Source: Gordonia paraffinivorans NBRC 108238
GTDB taxonomy: Bacteria > Actinomycetota > Actinomycetes > Mycobacteriales > Mycobacteriaceae
DNA length: 64,000 nt
Reading direction: 5' to 3'
Assembly (NCBI RefSeq): GCF_000344155.1
Contig: NZ_BAOQ01000005.1
Coordinates: 1 to 64,000, forward strand
The notes beneath the pieces were generated by a model, which did no database searches, was not told where the DNA came from, and saw only the letters and a program-made list of their open reading frames with translations. The translations under genes and the position numbers were made by a program. This document shows, piece after piece, positions 16,902-25,413 of the stretch (positions are counted from its first letter, which is position 1; each line of letters begins with the position of its first letter).

Positions 16902-18080
16902 TCACGCGTCCCGGGGCGCGGCGCCGGACCGCAGGCGCTCGATGGCCGCGCGCCCGGCCTGGACGTGTTCGTCCTCGCGGACCGAGTCGGGATCGATGCG
17001 GGCGCTGACCGGTTCCTCCGCTCCCGCCGCGAGGTCGACGTCGGCACCGACGTTGCGCTTGACGAGTGCGAGCGCCACGGGACCCCACTCGTAGTGGTCG
17101 ACGACCGTGCCCAACCGGCCGACGGCGCGTCCGCCGGCGGTGACCGGGTCGCCGGTGGCGGGTCGCCGGTCGGTGCTGCCGTCGAGGTGGAGCAGCACCA
17201 GGCGCCGGGGTGCCTTGCCGAGATTGTGGACGCGGGCGACGGTCTCCTGACCGCGGTAGCAGCCCTTGTCGAGGTGGACCGCGCCCTCCTCGCCGGGGCC
17301 GCCGATCCAATCGACCTCATGGGGGATGGTCCGCTCGTCGGTGTCGACGCCGAGCCGGGGGCGCCGGGCGGCGACGCGCAGGGCCTCATGAGCCCAGCTG
17401 CCGGCCATGCGCGCACCCGCCTCGGCCAGCGCCTCCCACCACCGGAGCAGGACGAACTCGGGCACGACGACGTCGACGACCGGCAGGTCGCGGTCCTCGC
17501 CCAGCGGCGGCATCCGCCGCCAGAAGCCCAGCGGCTCGTCCTCGTGATGGGTCTCGGGGAGGTCGCCGGCGCGGTACACGTCGGCGTCGGCCGGTATCTC
17601 GAGCAGGTCGGCGACCGGCCCGGTGACCGCGGCGGGGCCGACGAGCGTCAGGACCCGCATGTCGGGGCGCAGGACCGGGTCGGCCTTGGCCCAGAACACC
17701 ATCTTCTTCAGGAAGCCGGCCAGCGGCTCGCCGCGGGAGCCCTCCGTGTCGATCCAGGTGACGCCGTCGACGTCGGTGAGGACGAAGTGCTCCTCGACGC
17801 GTCCGTTCGCGTCGAGCGACAGGTTCTCCGCGCTGCGGCGGTCGGGCAGATCGGCGACATGCTGGCTGGAGATCGTGTGCAGCCAGCTCAGCCGCTCGTC
17901 CCCGGAGAGTTCGATGACCGCGCGGTCGGAGCGGTCCACGACGATCACCCCGCGCGCCGCCGCACGCTGCTCGCCGAGGGGATCACCGAAGTGCCACGGG
18001 GTCTCGGCGGAGGGGAAACCTCCGGGGCCGGGCACCGCCCCGGACTCGGAATACCTGGTCAGGATGGGTGAACGGCTCAC
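16902..18080 (-). CDS. ygfZ: YgfZ/GcvT family folate-dependent Fe-S cluster protein
   Basis: This 392-residue protein belongs to the YgfZ/IBA57 family, which binds tetrahydrofolate and helps assemble or repair iron-sulfur clusters in enzymes such as MiaB. The diagnostic KGCYRGQE motif lies at about residues 268-275 with the invariant Cys. The N-terminal GcvT-like half includes VIVVDRSDRAVIELSGDERL and FLKKMVFWAKAD. It corresponds to M. tuberculosis Rv0811c, in the same position. The GTG at 18080 is the only start that fits. It diverges from the aminodeoxychorismate lyase gene 74 bp away, another folate-pathway gene, and the MOSC gene is 4 bp downstream. Confidence 0.9.
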   Translation of the reverse strand: MSRSPILTRYSESGAVPGPGGFPSAETPWHFGDPLGEQRAAARGVIVVDRSDRAVIELSGDERLSWLHTISSQHVADLPDRRSAENLSLDANGRVEEHFVLTDVDGVTWIDTEGSRGEPLAGFLKKMVFWAKADPVLRPDMRVLTLVGPAAVTGPVADLLEIPADADVYRAGDLPETHHEDEPLGFWRRMPPLGEDRDLPVVDVVVPEFVLLRWWEALAEAGARMAGSWAHEALRVAARRPRLGVDTDERTIPHEVDWIGGPGEEGAVHLDKGCYRGQETVARVHNLGKAPRRLVLLHLDGSTDRRPATGDPVTAGGRAVGRLGTVVDHYEWGPVALALVKRNVGADVDLAAGAEEPVSARIDPDSVREDEHVQAGRAAIERLRSGAAPRDA

Positions 18081-18154
18081 GGGTCGATTCTACGGGTCCG
18101 GGTGTCCGCGGGGGCGCGCAGCGCGGGTGCGGCGACCATGGCAGCCTCGTATCC

Positions 18155-19024
18155 ATGTCGGATTCGATCCTCGTCACGCTCGACGGCGCCCGCCACGACG
18201 CCGATGCCCCCTTCCTCCACGCCGACGACCTCGCGGCGGTACGCGGGGACGGCATCTTCGAGACCCTTCTCGTGCGCGGCGGACGCGCCCGCTGCGTGCG
18301 CCTGCATCTCGAGCGGCTCGGACGCAGCGCCACGGCGATGGGACTCCCGGCACCCGACGAGGGCGAGTGGCGCCGTGCCGTCGACGCCGCGGTGTCGATG
18401 TGGACGCAGGAGCGCGGCACGGCCGGGGAGGCGCTGTTGCGCCTGGTCTATACCCGCGGGCGCGAGCACGGCTATGCGCCGACGTCATACCTCACCGTCG
18501 AGGCGGTCCCCGAGCGTGTGGCGTCCGCACGGGCCGACGGGGTCTCGGTGGTCACACTCGACCGCGGCTTCTCGATCGATCTCGCCGCGCGGGCGCCCTG
18601 GCAGCTCCTGGGCGCCAAGACCCTCAGCTACGCGACCAACATGGCCGCGCTGCGGCATGCCGCGTCGGAGGGCTACGACGACGTCATCTTCGTCAGCAGC
18701 GAGGGCGTGGTCCTCGAGGGGCCGCGCTCGTCGGTGGTCGCGGTCTACGGCGACACCCTGGTGACCCCGCCGCCGGAGATCGGGATCCTCGAGTCGACCA
18801 CCGTGCGCGCGGTCTTCGATCTCGCCTCCTCCGAGGGCTGGAAGACCAAGGCCGACCTGTTGCGGCCGGCAGACCTCGTCGCGGCCGACTCGGTCTGGCT
18901 GATGTCGAGCGTCACCCTCGCCGCCCGGGTCACGCACCTGAACAGATATGTGATGCCGGCACCGCAAGATCTGGACATGATTCCCGAACTGGTCAATCGC
19001 GCCATCTCCGACGAACAGAATTGA
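18155..19024 (+). CDS. pabC: Aminodeoxychorismate lyase / class IV aminotransferase
   Basis: A 289-residue PLP enzyme of fold type IV, equivalent to Rv0812. The likely reaction is release of pyruvate from 4-amino-4-deoxychorismate to give p-aminobenzoate for folate. The PLP Lys is in LLGAKTLSYATNM (about residue 150), and the cofactor phosphate region SEGVVLEGPRSSVV (about 183-196) replaces the usual NxxE-G-x-x-S/T-N motif with a P-R-S variant. Branched-chain or D-amino-acid aminotransferase activity is the main alternative, but the short length and the ygfZ neighbour favour PabC. The ATG lies 74 bp from the divergent ygfZ start. Confidence 0.82.
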   Translation: MSDSILVTLDGARHDADAPFLHADDLAAVRGDGIFETLLVRGGRARCVRLHLERLGRSATAMGLPAPDEGEWRRAVDAAVSMWTQERGTAGEALLRLVYTRGREHGYAPTSYLTVEAVPERVASARADGVSVVTLDRGFSIDLAARAPWQLLGAKTLSYATNMAALRHAASEGYDDVIFVSSEGVVLEGPRSSVVAVYGDTLVTPPPEIGILESTTVRAVFDLASSEGWKTKADLLRPADLVAADSVWLMSSVTLAARVTHLNRYVMPAPQDLDMIPELVNRAISDEQN

Positions 19025-19128
19025 TCCCGGTCACACGGGCCTGCTCCCGGGGCTGGGTCACACACTGCTCGAGGTGAGAGGGAATACACCCTGAACAGGG
19101 GATTGTCGGGACCTTTGCCGCTTGAGTA

Positions 19129-19220
19129 GGTCAGGTGACCAGGCGTAGCGTCGCGCTGGGACTTACTACCGGACGTAGTAGGTCGCGTGCATTGGGAACC
19201 TGCCGGTGACAACCGGTGAC
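19129..19220 (+). promoter_or_regulatory. cydABCD control region with three repeat elements
   Basis: The 215-bp gap before cydA contains a palindrome GGTCAGGTGACC (19129-19140), an inverted repeat TACTAC-N5-GTAGTA (19164-19180) and a direct repeat of CCGGTGAC (19203-19210 and 19213-19220). The TACTAC/GTAGTA dyad resembles BlaI/CopY-type operators but with a longer spacer. None can be assigned to a regulator from sequence alone. Confidence 0.5.
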
Positions 19221-19239
19221 CTGATTCGAGGCAAAAGAT

Positions 19240-20826
19240 ATGAATGCTCTGGACATCTCCAGGTGGCAATTCGGGATCACGACGGTCTATCACTTCATCT
19301 TCGTCCCGCTGACGATCGGCCTCGCGCCGATGGTCGCGGTGATGCAGACGGTGTGGCACGTCACCGGCAACGAGCAGTGGCTCCGCGCGACCCGATTCTT
19401 CGGCAAACTCTTCCTCATCAACTTCGCGCTCGGTGTCGCGACAGGCATCGTGCAGGAGTTCCAGTTCGGCATGAACTGGAGCGAGTACAGCCGGTTCGTC
19501 GCCGACGTCTTCGGCGCGCCGCTGGCGCTGGAGGGGCTCGTCGCGTTCTTCCTGGAGTCGACCTTCCTGGGGCTCTGGATCTTCGGCTGGGACCGCCTGC
19601 CCAAGAAGGTCCACCTCGCCACCATCTGGCTGGCGGCCATCGGCGTGAACGCCTCGGCGTACTTCATCATCGCCGCGAACTCGTGGATGCAGCATCCCGT
19701 CGGCGTCAAGTGGGACGAGGCCCGTAACCGGCCGGCGATGGACGACTTCTGGGCGGTCATCACCAACAACACGACGCTGGCGGCCTTCCCGCACGTGATC
19801 GCGGGCGCGTTCCTGACCGCGGGCACCTTCGTCGCCGCCATCGGCATCTGGTGGATGGCGCGGAACATGTGGCGCGCCAAGAAGCTGCGCGAGGCGACCG
19901 AGACCGGCGATGCGAGCGTCGTCCCGGAGAGCACCTCGCCCAGCCACATCGACGCCACTCCCGAGACACTCGAGAAGGACGCACGCGACCTGTGGCGCCC
20001 GGTCACCCGGTTCGCGCTGTGGGTGACCCTGGTGTCGGGCCTCGCGCTGTTCGTCACCGGCGACATCCAGGGCCAGATCATGTTCAAGCAGCAGCCGATG
20101 AAGATGGCGTCGGCGGAGTCCCTCTGCGAGACCCAGACCGGCCCCGGCTTCTCGGTGCTGTCGACCAGCCGGCAGAACAACTGCGACGACATCAACCACC
20201 TCATCGAGATCCCCAAGATGCTGTCGTTCCTCGCGACGCACCGGTTCGACGCGACCCTGCAGGGCGTGGAGAACCTGCAGGAGCAGTACCGGGAGGCCTT
20301 CGCCGACAACCCGAACGTGCCGGCGAACCAGAACTTCGCGCCGAACCTCTTCGTCACCTACTGGGGCTTCCGCGCCATGATCACCTGGGCGCTCGGCTCG
20401 GTCGTGGTCGCTCTCGGCGGCCTGTGGCTGACCCGGCGCAAGCGGGTGGTCGAGTCCCGCAGGTTCGGCTTCATCGCCCTGCTGATGATCCCGACGCCGT
20501 TCCTGGCCAACAGCTCCGGCTGGATCTTCACCGAGATGGGCCGTCAGCCGTGGGTCGTCGCACCGAACTGGGAGGACGACCTGGACCCGCTGCGCATCAG
20601 CATGCTGGTGCAGAACGGCGTGTCCAACCACACGCCGCCGGTCCTGTGGGCCACCCTCATCGGCTTCACCCTGATCTACGGAGCGCTGGGCGTCATCTGG
20701 TTCATGCTGCAGCGGCGGTACGTCATCGAGGGGCCGGCGAGCTACGACTCGCGGCCGCCGGGCGATGACGACGGCGATTCCGATTCCGAATCCGACGAGC
20801 CCAGGCAGCTCTCGTTCGCGTACTAG
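19240..20826 (+). CDS. cydA: Cytochrome bd ubiquinol/menaquinol oxidase subunit I CydA
   Basis: The 528-residue heme-bearing subunit of cytochrome bd, a high-affinity quinol oxidase of the plasma membrane. The N-terminus ALDISRWQFGITTVYHFIFVPLTIG holds the axial His of heme b595 (about residue 18). GRQPWVV (about 432-438) is the conserved segment before the last helices; HPVGVKWDEAR is the loop of the Q region, here of the short (CIO-like) type. It has about nine membrane helices, and the hydrophilic tail is acidic. The ATG at 19240 follows a GAGG ribosome-binding site. It is the first gene of cydABCD; the control region upstream is described separately. Confidence 0.96.
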   Translation: MNALDISRWQFGITTVYHFIFVPLTIGLAPMVAVMQTVWHVTGNEQWLRATRFFGKLFLINFALGVATGIVQEFQFGMNWSEYSRFVADVFGAPLALEGLVAFFLESTFLGLWIFGWDRLPKKVHLATIWLAAIGVNASAYFIIAANSWMQHPVGVKWDEARNRPAMDDFWAVITNNTTLAAFPHVIAGAFLTAGTFVAAIGIWWMARNMWRAKKLREATETGDASVVPESTSPSHIDATPETLEKDARDLWRPVTRFALWVTLVSGLALFVTGDIQGQIMFKQQPMKMASAESLCETQTGPGFSVLSTSRQNNCDDINHLIEIPKMLSFLATHRFDATLQGVENLQEQYREAFADNPNVPANQNFAPNLFVTYWGFRAMITWALGSVVVALGGLWLTRRKRVVESRRFGFIALLMIPTPFLANSSGWIFTEMGRQPWVVAPNWEDDLDPLRISMLVQNGVSNHTPPVLWATLIGFTLIYGALGVIWFMLQRRYVIEGPASYDSRPPGDDDGDSDSESDEPRQLSFAY

Positions 20827-20838
20827 GAGGAGACTGAC

Positions 20839-21921
20839 ATGGGACTCCCAGAATTCTGGTTCTTGGTCATCGCGGTTCTGTTCGTCGGGTACTTCGTCCT
20901 CGAGGGATTCGACTTCGGCGTCGGCATGCTGATGCCGTTCCTCGGCTCCAGCCACACCGGCGGCGACGACAAGGTGTCGCCGGACGACCCCGAGGCCGAC
21001 CCGGACAAGCGCCGCCGGGTGCTGCTCAACACCATCGGCCCGGTGTGGGACGGCAACGAGGTGTGGCTGCTCACCGCCGGCGGTGCGCTGTTCGCGGCGT
21101 TCGGCGGCTGGTACGCCACGATGTTCACCGCGTTCTACCTGCCGCTGTTCCTCATCCTGATCGGCCTGATCACCCGCGTGTGCGCGATCGAGTGGCGTGG
21201 CAAGATCGACAACCCGCGCTGGCGGATGTGGTGTGACGTCGGCATCGGCCTCGGCTCGTGGATTCCCGCGATCCTGTGGGGCGTCGCCTTCGCCAACGTC
21301 GTGCGCGGCCTGCCGATCGACGCCGACGCCCAGTACACCGGCGGGTTCTTCAACCTGCTCAACCCGTATGCCCTGCTCGGCGGCGCGACCACGCTGCTGG
21401 CCTTCCTCACCCACGGCGCCGTCTTCATCGCGCTGAAGACCAGCGGCGTGCTCCAGGAGGACGCCGCCCGGTACGCCTCGCGCCTGGCGTGGCCGACGCT
21501 CGTCGTCGCGGTGGCCTTCCTGCTGTGGACCCAGTTCGCCTACGGCAACGGCTGGACCTGGATCCCGGTGCTGATCGCGGCGGTCGCCGCCCTCGGCATG
21601 GTCGCCACGACGCAGGTCGGTCGGGAGGGCTGGGCCTTCCTGTTCACCTCGATCGCCATCGCCGGCACGGTGGCCACGTTGTTCGCGGTCCTGTACCCGA
21701 ACGCGCTGCCCTCGACGCTGAACGAGGCGTGGAACCTGACCATCGACAACACGTCGTCGAGCAGCTACACGCTCACGGTGATGACGTGGGCGGCGGTGTT
21801 CATCACGCCGGTGGTGATCGCCTACCAGGCGTGGAGCTACTGGGTGTTCCGCAAGCGCCTGTCGGTCAAGCAGATCCCGGATTCCCACGGGCTGTCGTCG
21901 CTGCGTGTGACGAGCAAGTGA
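20839..21921 (+). CDS. cydB: Cytochrome bd oxidase subunit II CydB
   Basis: A 360-residue membrane protein with eight or nine helices, pairing with CydA. It has the family motifs FVLEGFDFGVGML (about residues 20-32) and GPVWDGNEVWLLTAGGALFAAF (in the second helix pair), where Trp, Asp and Glu face subunit I. The C-terminus ends with a short basic tail. An AGGAGGAGA ribosome-binding site sits 9 nt before the ATG, 12 bp after the cydA stop. Its stop overlaps the cydD GTG by 4 bp, indicating translational coupling along the operon. Confidence 0.96.
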   Translation: MGLPEFWFLVIAVLFVGYFVLEGFDFGVGMLMPFLGSSHTGGDDKVSPDDPEADPDKRRRVLLNTIGPVWDGNEVWLLTAGGALFAAFGGWYATMFTAFYLPLFLILIGLITRVCAIEWRGKIDNPRWRMWCDVGIGLGSWIPAILWGVAFANVVRGLPIDADAQYTGGFFNLLNPYALLGGATTLLAFLTHGAVFIALKTSGVLQEDAARYASRLAWPTLVVAVAFLLWTQFAYGNGWTWIPVLIAAVAALGMVATTQVGREGWAFLFTSIAIAGTVATLFAVLYPNALPSTLNEAWNLTIDNTSSSSYTLTVMTWAAVFITPVVIAYQAWSYWVFRKRLSVKQIPDSHGLSSLRVTSK

Positions 21922-23603
21922 GATCCCGGCCCCCGGTCGATCCGAGGCTGCTCCGGTACTCGCCGACCACGCGTCGGTACGTGGCGGTCACGGCGGTGTT
22001 CGCGGTGGCGGAGGTCATCGCGATCATCGTCGCCGCGTGGATGGCGGCATCCATCCTCTCGGAGCTGATCGTCGCACCGGAGCTGCGCTCGTTCGGCTCG
22101 CAGTGGGTGCATCTGGTGGTGCTGGCCGTCGCGATGGGGGCACGGGCGGTGATGGCCTACGGCCACGACCGCTACTCCCACCGCGCGGCGGAGCGGGCGA
22201 TCGCCGAACTGCGCGCCGAGGCCCTCGACGTGCTCACGGACCCGCGCCGGACGTCCGGACGGACGCTCCTCGGGGTCCGTGAGCACGCGGCGACGGTGCT
22301 GCTCCGCGGGTTGGACGCACTGGGGCCCTACCTGTCCGGATTCCTGCCCGCCATGGTGGCGGCGGTCGCGATCACCCCCACCGTGGTCGTGGTGATCGCC
22401 CTGGCGGACTGGCCGTCGGCGATGATCATCCTGATCACGCTGCCGCTCATCCCGCTGTTCATGATCCTGGTCGGCCTGATGACCAAGGACCGGACCACTC
22501 GCAAGCTGGCGACGATGAGCCGGCTCACCGCCCAACTGCTCGACCTGATCGCGGGCCTGCCCACCCTGCGCGCGCTGAACCGGGCGCAGGCGCCCGCCGC
22601 GCAGGTCGCCGAACTCGGCGAGGCGCACCGGCGCAGCACCATGTCGTCGTTGCGGGTGGCGTTCTTGTCCGGGGCGGTGCTCGAGCTGCTCGCGACCCTG
22701 TGCGTCGCCCTCGTCGCCGTCGGCATCGGCCTGCGCCTGGTCTTCGGCGAGATGTCGCTGTATGCGGGTGTGTTCGCGCTCATCCTGGCTCCCGAGGCGT
22801 ACCTGCCGCTGCGCCGGGTGGGTGCGCAGTTCCACAACTCGACCGACGGGCTGACCGCCGCGGAACAGGTGTTCGAGCTGATCGACACCGCAGGCGAGGA
22901 GGAGGCGCCCGCCGGAGGCGGACGAGGCGTGACCGTCGCGGGCGCGCCGGTCACCATCCTCGATCTCGGGGTGCACGGCCGCGACGGCTGGGCTCCGGAG
23001 TGCTTGCAGGCGACGATCGAGCCGGGCACGGTCACGCTGTTCACCGGACCCAACGGCTCCGGGAAGTCGACGACCCTCGCCGCGATCATGGGGCTGCTCA
23101 CCCCCGACGACGGGTCGGTCCTGATCGGCTCGACGCCGGTGCTGCACGCCGACCCGGAGTCCCTCCACGAGCAGATCGCCTGGCTGCCGCAGCAGCCGGT
23201 GATCGTGCCGGGGACCGTCGGCGAGAACCTCGAACTCTTCGGTGCGCTCGACACCGAGGCCGCCGAGCGTGCGGCCGTGGCGAGCGGCTTCGGCAGCGTG
23301 GTGCCGGAGTTGCCCGCGCGACTCGACACCCGGCTCGGCGCCGGCGGCGTGGGTCTGTCGGCAGGACAGCGTCAGCGTCTCGCCCTGACCCGGGTGCTCG
23401 CCTCGCCTGCGCCGCTGTTGCTGCTCGACGAGCCGACCGCCCACCTCGACGCGGCCTCGGAGCGGGCGGTGCTCGAGGTCCTGCGCGAACGGGCGCGCGC
23501 GGGCGACACCGTCATCCTCGTCGCCCACCGCGACGTCGCGCGTGAGTTCGCCGACCAGATCGTCGACTTCGGGGGAGGTGTGCCGTGCGTGACGACCCGT
23601 TGA
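21918..23603 (+). CDS. cydD: Thiol reductant ABC exporter subunit CydD
   Basis: A 561-residue ABC half-transporter: six membrane helices (about residues 20-310), then an ATPase domain with Walker A TGPNGSGKST (about 376-385), Q-loop WLPQQPV, signature LSAGQRQRL (about 480) and Walker B LLLLDEPTAHLD. With CydC it exports a thiol compound (cysteine or glutathione in E. coli) and is needed to mature cytochrome bd. The GTG start at 21918 shares GTGA with the cydB stop. This arrangement of separate cydC and cydD, rather than a CydCD fusion, is as in M. tuberculosis. Confidence 0.93.
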   Translation: MRSRPPVDPRLLRYSPTTRRYVAVTAVFAVAEVIAIIVAAWMAASILSELIVAPELRSFGSQWVHLVVLAVAMGARAVMAYGHDRYSHRAAERAIAELRAEALDVLTDPRRTSGRTLLGVREHAATVLLRGLDALGPYLSGFLPAMVAAVAITPTVVVVIALADWPSAMIILITLPLIPLFMILVGLMTKDRTTRKLATMSRLTAQLLDLIAGLPTLRALNRAQAPAAQVAELGEAHRRSTMSSLRVAFLSGAVLELLATLCVALVAVGIGLRLVFGEMSLYAGVFALILAPEAYLPLRRVGAQFHNSTDGLTAAEQVFELIDTAGEEEAPAGGGRGVTVAGAPVTILDLGVHGRDGWAPECLQATIEPGTVTLFTGPNGSGKSTTLAAIMGLLTPDDGSVLIGSTPVLHADPESLHEQIAWLPQQPVIVPGTVGENLELFGALDTEAAERAAVASGFGSVVPELPARLDTRLGAGGVGLSAGQRQRLALTRVLASPAPLLLLDEPTAHLDAASERAVLEVLRERARAGDTVILVAHRDVAREFADQIVDFGGGVPCVTTR

Positions 23604-25294
23604 TCCGCGCGTTGGGCCTGCTGGGGCTCCGCAGGGGCGCCGTCGCCAAGGCCCTGCTGCTCGGCGTGGGCGGTGCCCTGTCGGCGCTCGGCCTCGCCGC
23701 GCTGTCGGCCTGGCTGATCACCCGCGCCTGGCAGCAGCCCCCGGTGCTGTACCTGTCGGTGGCGATCACCGCCGTCCGCGCCCTGGGCATCTCGCGCGGC
23801 CTGCTGCGCTACCTCGAACGGCTCGCCACCCACGACCTGGCGCTGCGCGCGATGTCGACCGCACGGGAGCGGCTCTACCGGGCGCTCGCCACCGGCAACC
23901 CCGCCTACTCGGTGACGCTGCGTCGCGGAGAGCTGTTGACGCGCACCGGGGATGACATCGACGAGATCGGCAACGCGCTGATCCGCGGGCTCATCCCGAT
24001 CGGCGTGGGCGCCACCACGGCGCTCGCCGCGGTCGTCGTGATGGCGCTGGTGTCGATCCCGGCGGCGTCGGTGCTGGCGGTCGCGCTGATCGTCAGCGGC
24101 GGTGTCGCACCGTGGCTGGCCGCGCGCGGTGCCGCACGCACGATCCACGACGGGGCGCAGGCCGGCGCGGAGTCCGCGGAGGCCACGACCACCGCCCTGT
24201 GGCACGCCGCCGAACTGACCGTCGCCCGGCGCCGCGCGCAGATCCTGGCGGCGGCGGCCGATGCGGACCGCCGCCATCTGGAGGCCACCGATCGCGGGCG
24301 CCGCATGGAGGCGGCCGCCGCGGCGGCGACCCCGCTGTCGATGGGTGTGTCGCTGCTCGCGGCGTGCGTCATCGCGATCATCCTCGCGTCGCAGGTCTCC
24401 GGATCGCTGGCCGGCATCGCGTCGGGTGAAGGTCTCACCCCGATGATCCTGGGCGTGCTGATCCTGCTGCCGTTGTCGGCGTTCGAGTCGACCGCGCCGC
24501 TCACCGAGGCGGGCCTGCAGCTGGAGAAGAGCAGGCAGAGCGCGGCGCGGGTCATGGCCCTGGTCGACGGCGCCCGGGAGGGTGCGGACGACGCCGACAC
24601 CGCCGACGTGCCGGTGCATCCCGGTGCGGTCGAGGTCACGACGAGCGGATTGCGCTGGGGGCGTGCGGATCGCGCGCTCGCCGGCCCCGCCGACGGGCTC
24701 GACCTGGATCTGCGACCGGGCTCTCGGCTCGCGGTCGTCGGGCCCAGCGGCGTCGGCAAGTCGACCCTGCTGCTGACCCTGGCGGGACTGCTCCCACCGG
24801 TTGCGGGCGAGGTGAGGTGCGTCGACGTCTCGACCCGCGCCGAGGTCGGGTTGCGCGCGGCCGCCTGCTACTTCGCGGAGGAGGCGCACATATTCTCCAC
24901 GTCGGTGCGCGAGAACCTGCGCGTCGCGCGCGGAGACGTGACCGACGAGGAGATCGGCGAGGCGTTGCGGACCGTCGGCCTCGACGGCTGGCTCGCTCGC
25001 CTGCCCGAGGGCCTGGACACCACGCTGTTCGGCGGCGCCGAGGCGGTCAGCGGCGGTGAGCGCAGGCGCCTGCTGCTGGCACGCGCGCTTCTGCACCGGG
25101 CGCCGGTGGTCCTGCTCGACGAGCCGACCGAGCACCTCTCGGCCGACGACGCCGATCATCTGCTGCGCCGCCTGCTCGGAGCCGAGGACGACCTGTTCGG
25201 CCCGGACCGGATCGTCGTCGTCGTGACGCACCAGGTGCCGGCCGAGGTCGGTCACGCGAAGGTCGTCGAGGCGGCGGGTGCCGCCGCGCGCTGA
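23585..25294 (+). CDS. cydC: Thiol reductant ABC exporter subunit CydC
   Basis: A 569-residue partner of CydD with the same plan: six membrane helices, the segment LSAWLITRAWQQPPVLYLSVAI is not broken by any gap, then Walker A VVGPSGVGKST (about residues 382-392), signature VSGGERRRL (about 487) and Walker B VVLLDEPTEHL. The GTG at 23585 overlaps the end of cydD by 19 bp. The last gene of the operon, it ends 119 bp before a convergent aldehyde dehydrogenase gene, with a 14-bp-stem terminator between them. Confidence 0.93.
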   Translation: MRDDPLIRALGLLGLRRGAVAKALLLGVGGALSALGLAALSAWLITRAWQQPPVLYLSVAITAVRALGISRGLLRYLERLATHDLALRAMSTARERLYRALATGNPAYSVTLRRGELLTRTGDDIDEIGNALIRGLIPIGVGATTALAAVVVMALVSIPAASVLAVALIVSGGVAPWLAARGAARTIHDGAQAGAESAEATTTALWHAAELTVARRRAQILAAAADADRRHLEATDRGRRMEAAAAAATPLSMGVSLLAACVIAIILASQVSGSLAGIASGEGLTPMILGVLILLPLSAFESTAPLTEAGLQLEKSRQSAARVMALVDGAREGADDADTADVPVHPGAVEVTTSGLRWGRADRALAGPADGLDLDLRPGSRLAVVGPSGVGKSTLLLTLAGLLPPVAGEVRCVDVSTRAEVGLRAAACYFAEEAHIFSTSVRENLRVARGDVTDEEIGEALRTVGLDGWLARLPEGLDTTLFGGAEAVSGGERRRLLLARALLHRAPVVLLDEPTEHLSADDADHLLRRLLGAEDDLFGPDRIVVVVTHQVPAEVGHAKVVEAAGAAAR

Positions 25295-25360
25295 GGCGTC
25301 GCCGCAGACAGTCCGCCGCGAAGGCCATCTCGCCACACCATCCGGGGACGCAGACAAGAA

Positions 25361-25391
25361 CCGGGGCCGGACGCAGCGCGTCCGGCCCCGG
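25361..25391. terminator. Bidirectional terminator, cydC / aldehyde dehydrogenase
   Basis: A perfect 14-bp stem (25361-25374 with 25378-25391) closes a 3-nt loop between the two convergent genes. Confidence 0.8.
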
Positions 25392-25413
25392 TACCCCCTG
25401 TGAGAGATGGGAT

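Noticed and set aside
18745..21888. A minus-strand open frame of 1047 codons across pabC, cydA and cydB
   Set aside because: It is antisense to three well-supported genes, and its translation is low-complexity (Arg, Gly, Asp, His), typical of a shadow in high-G+C DNA.
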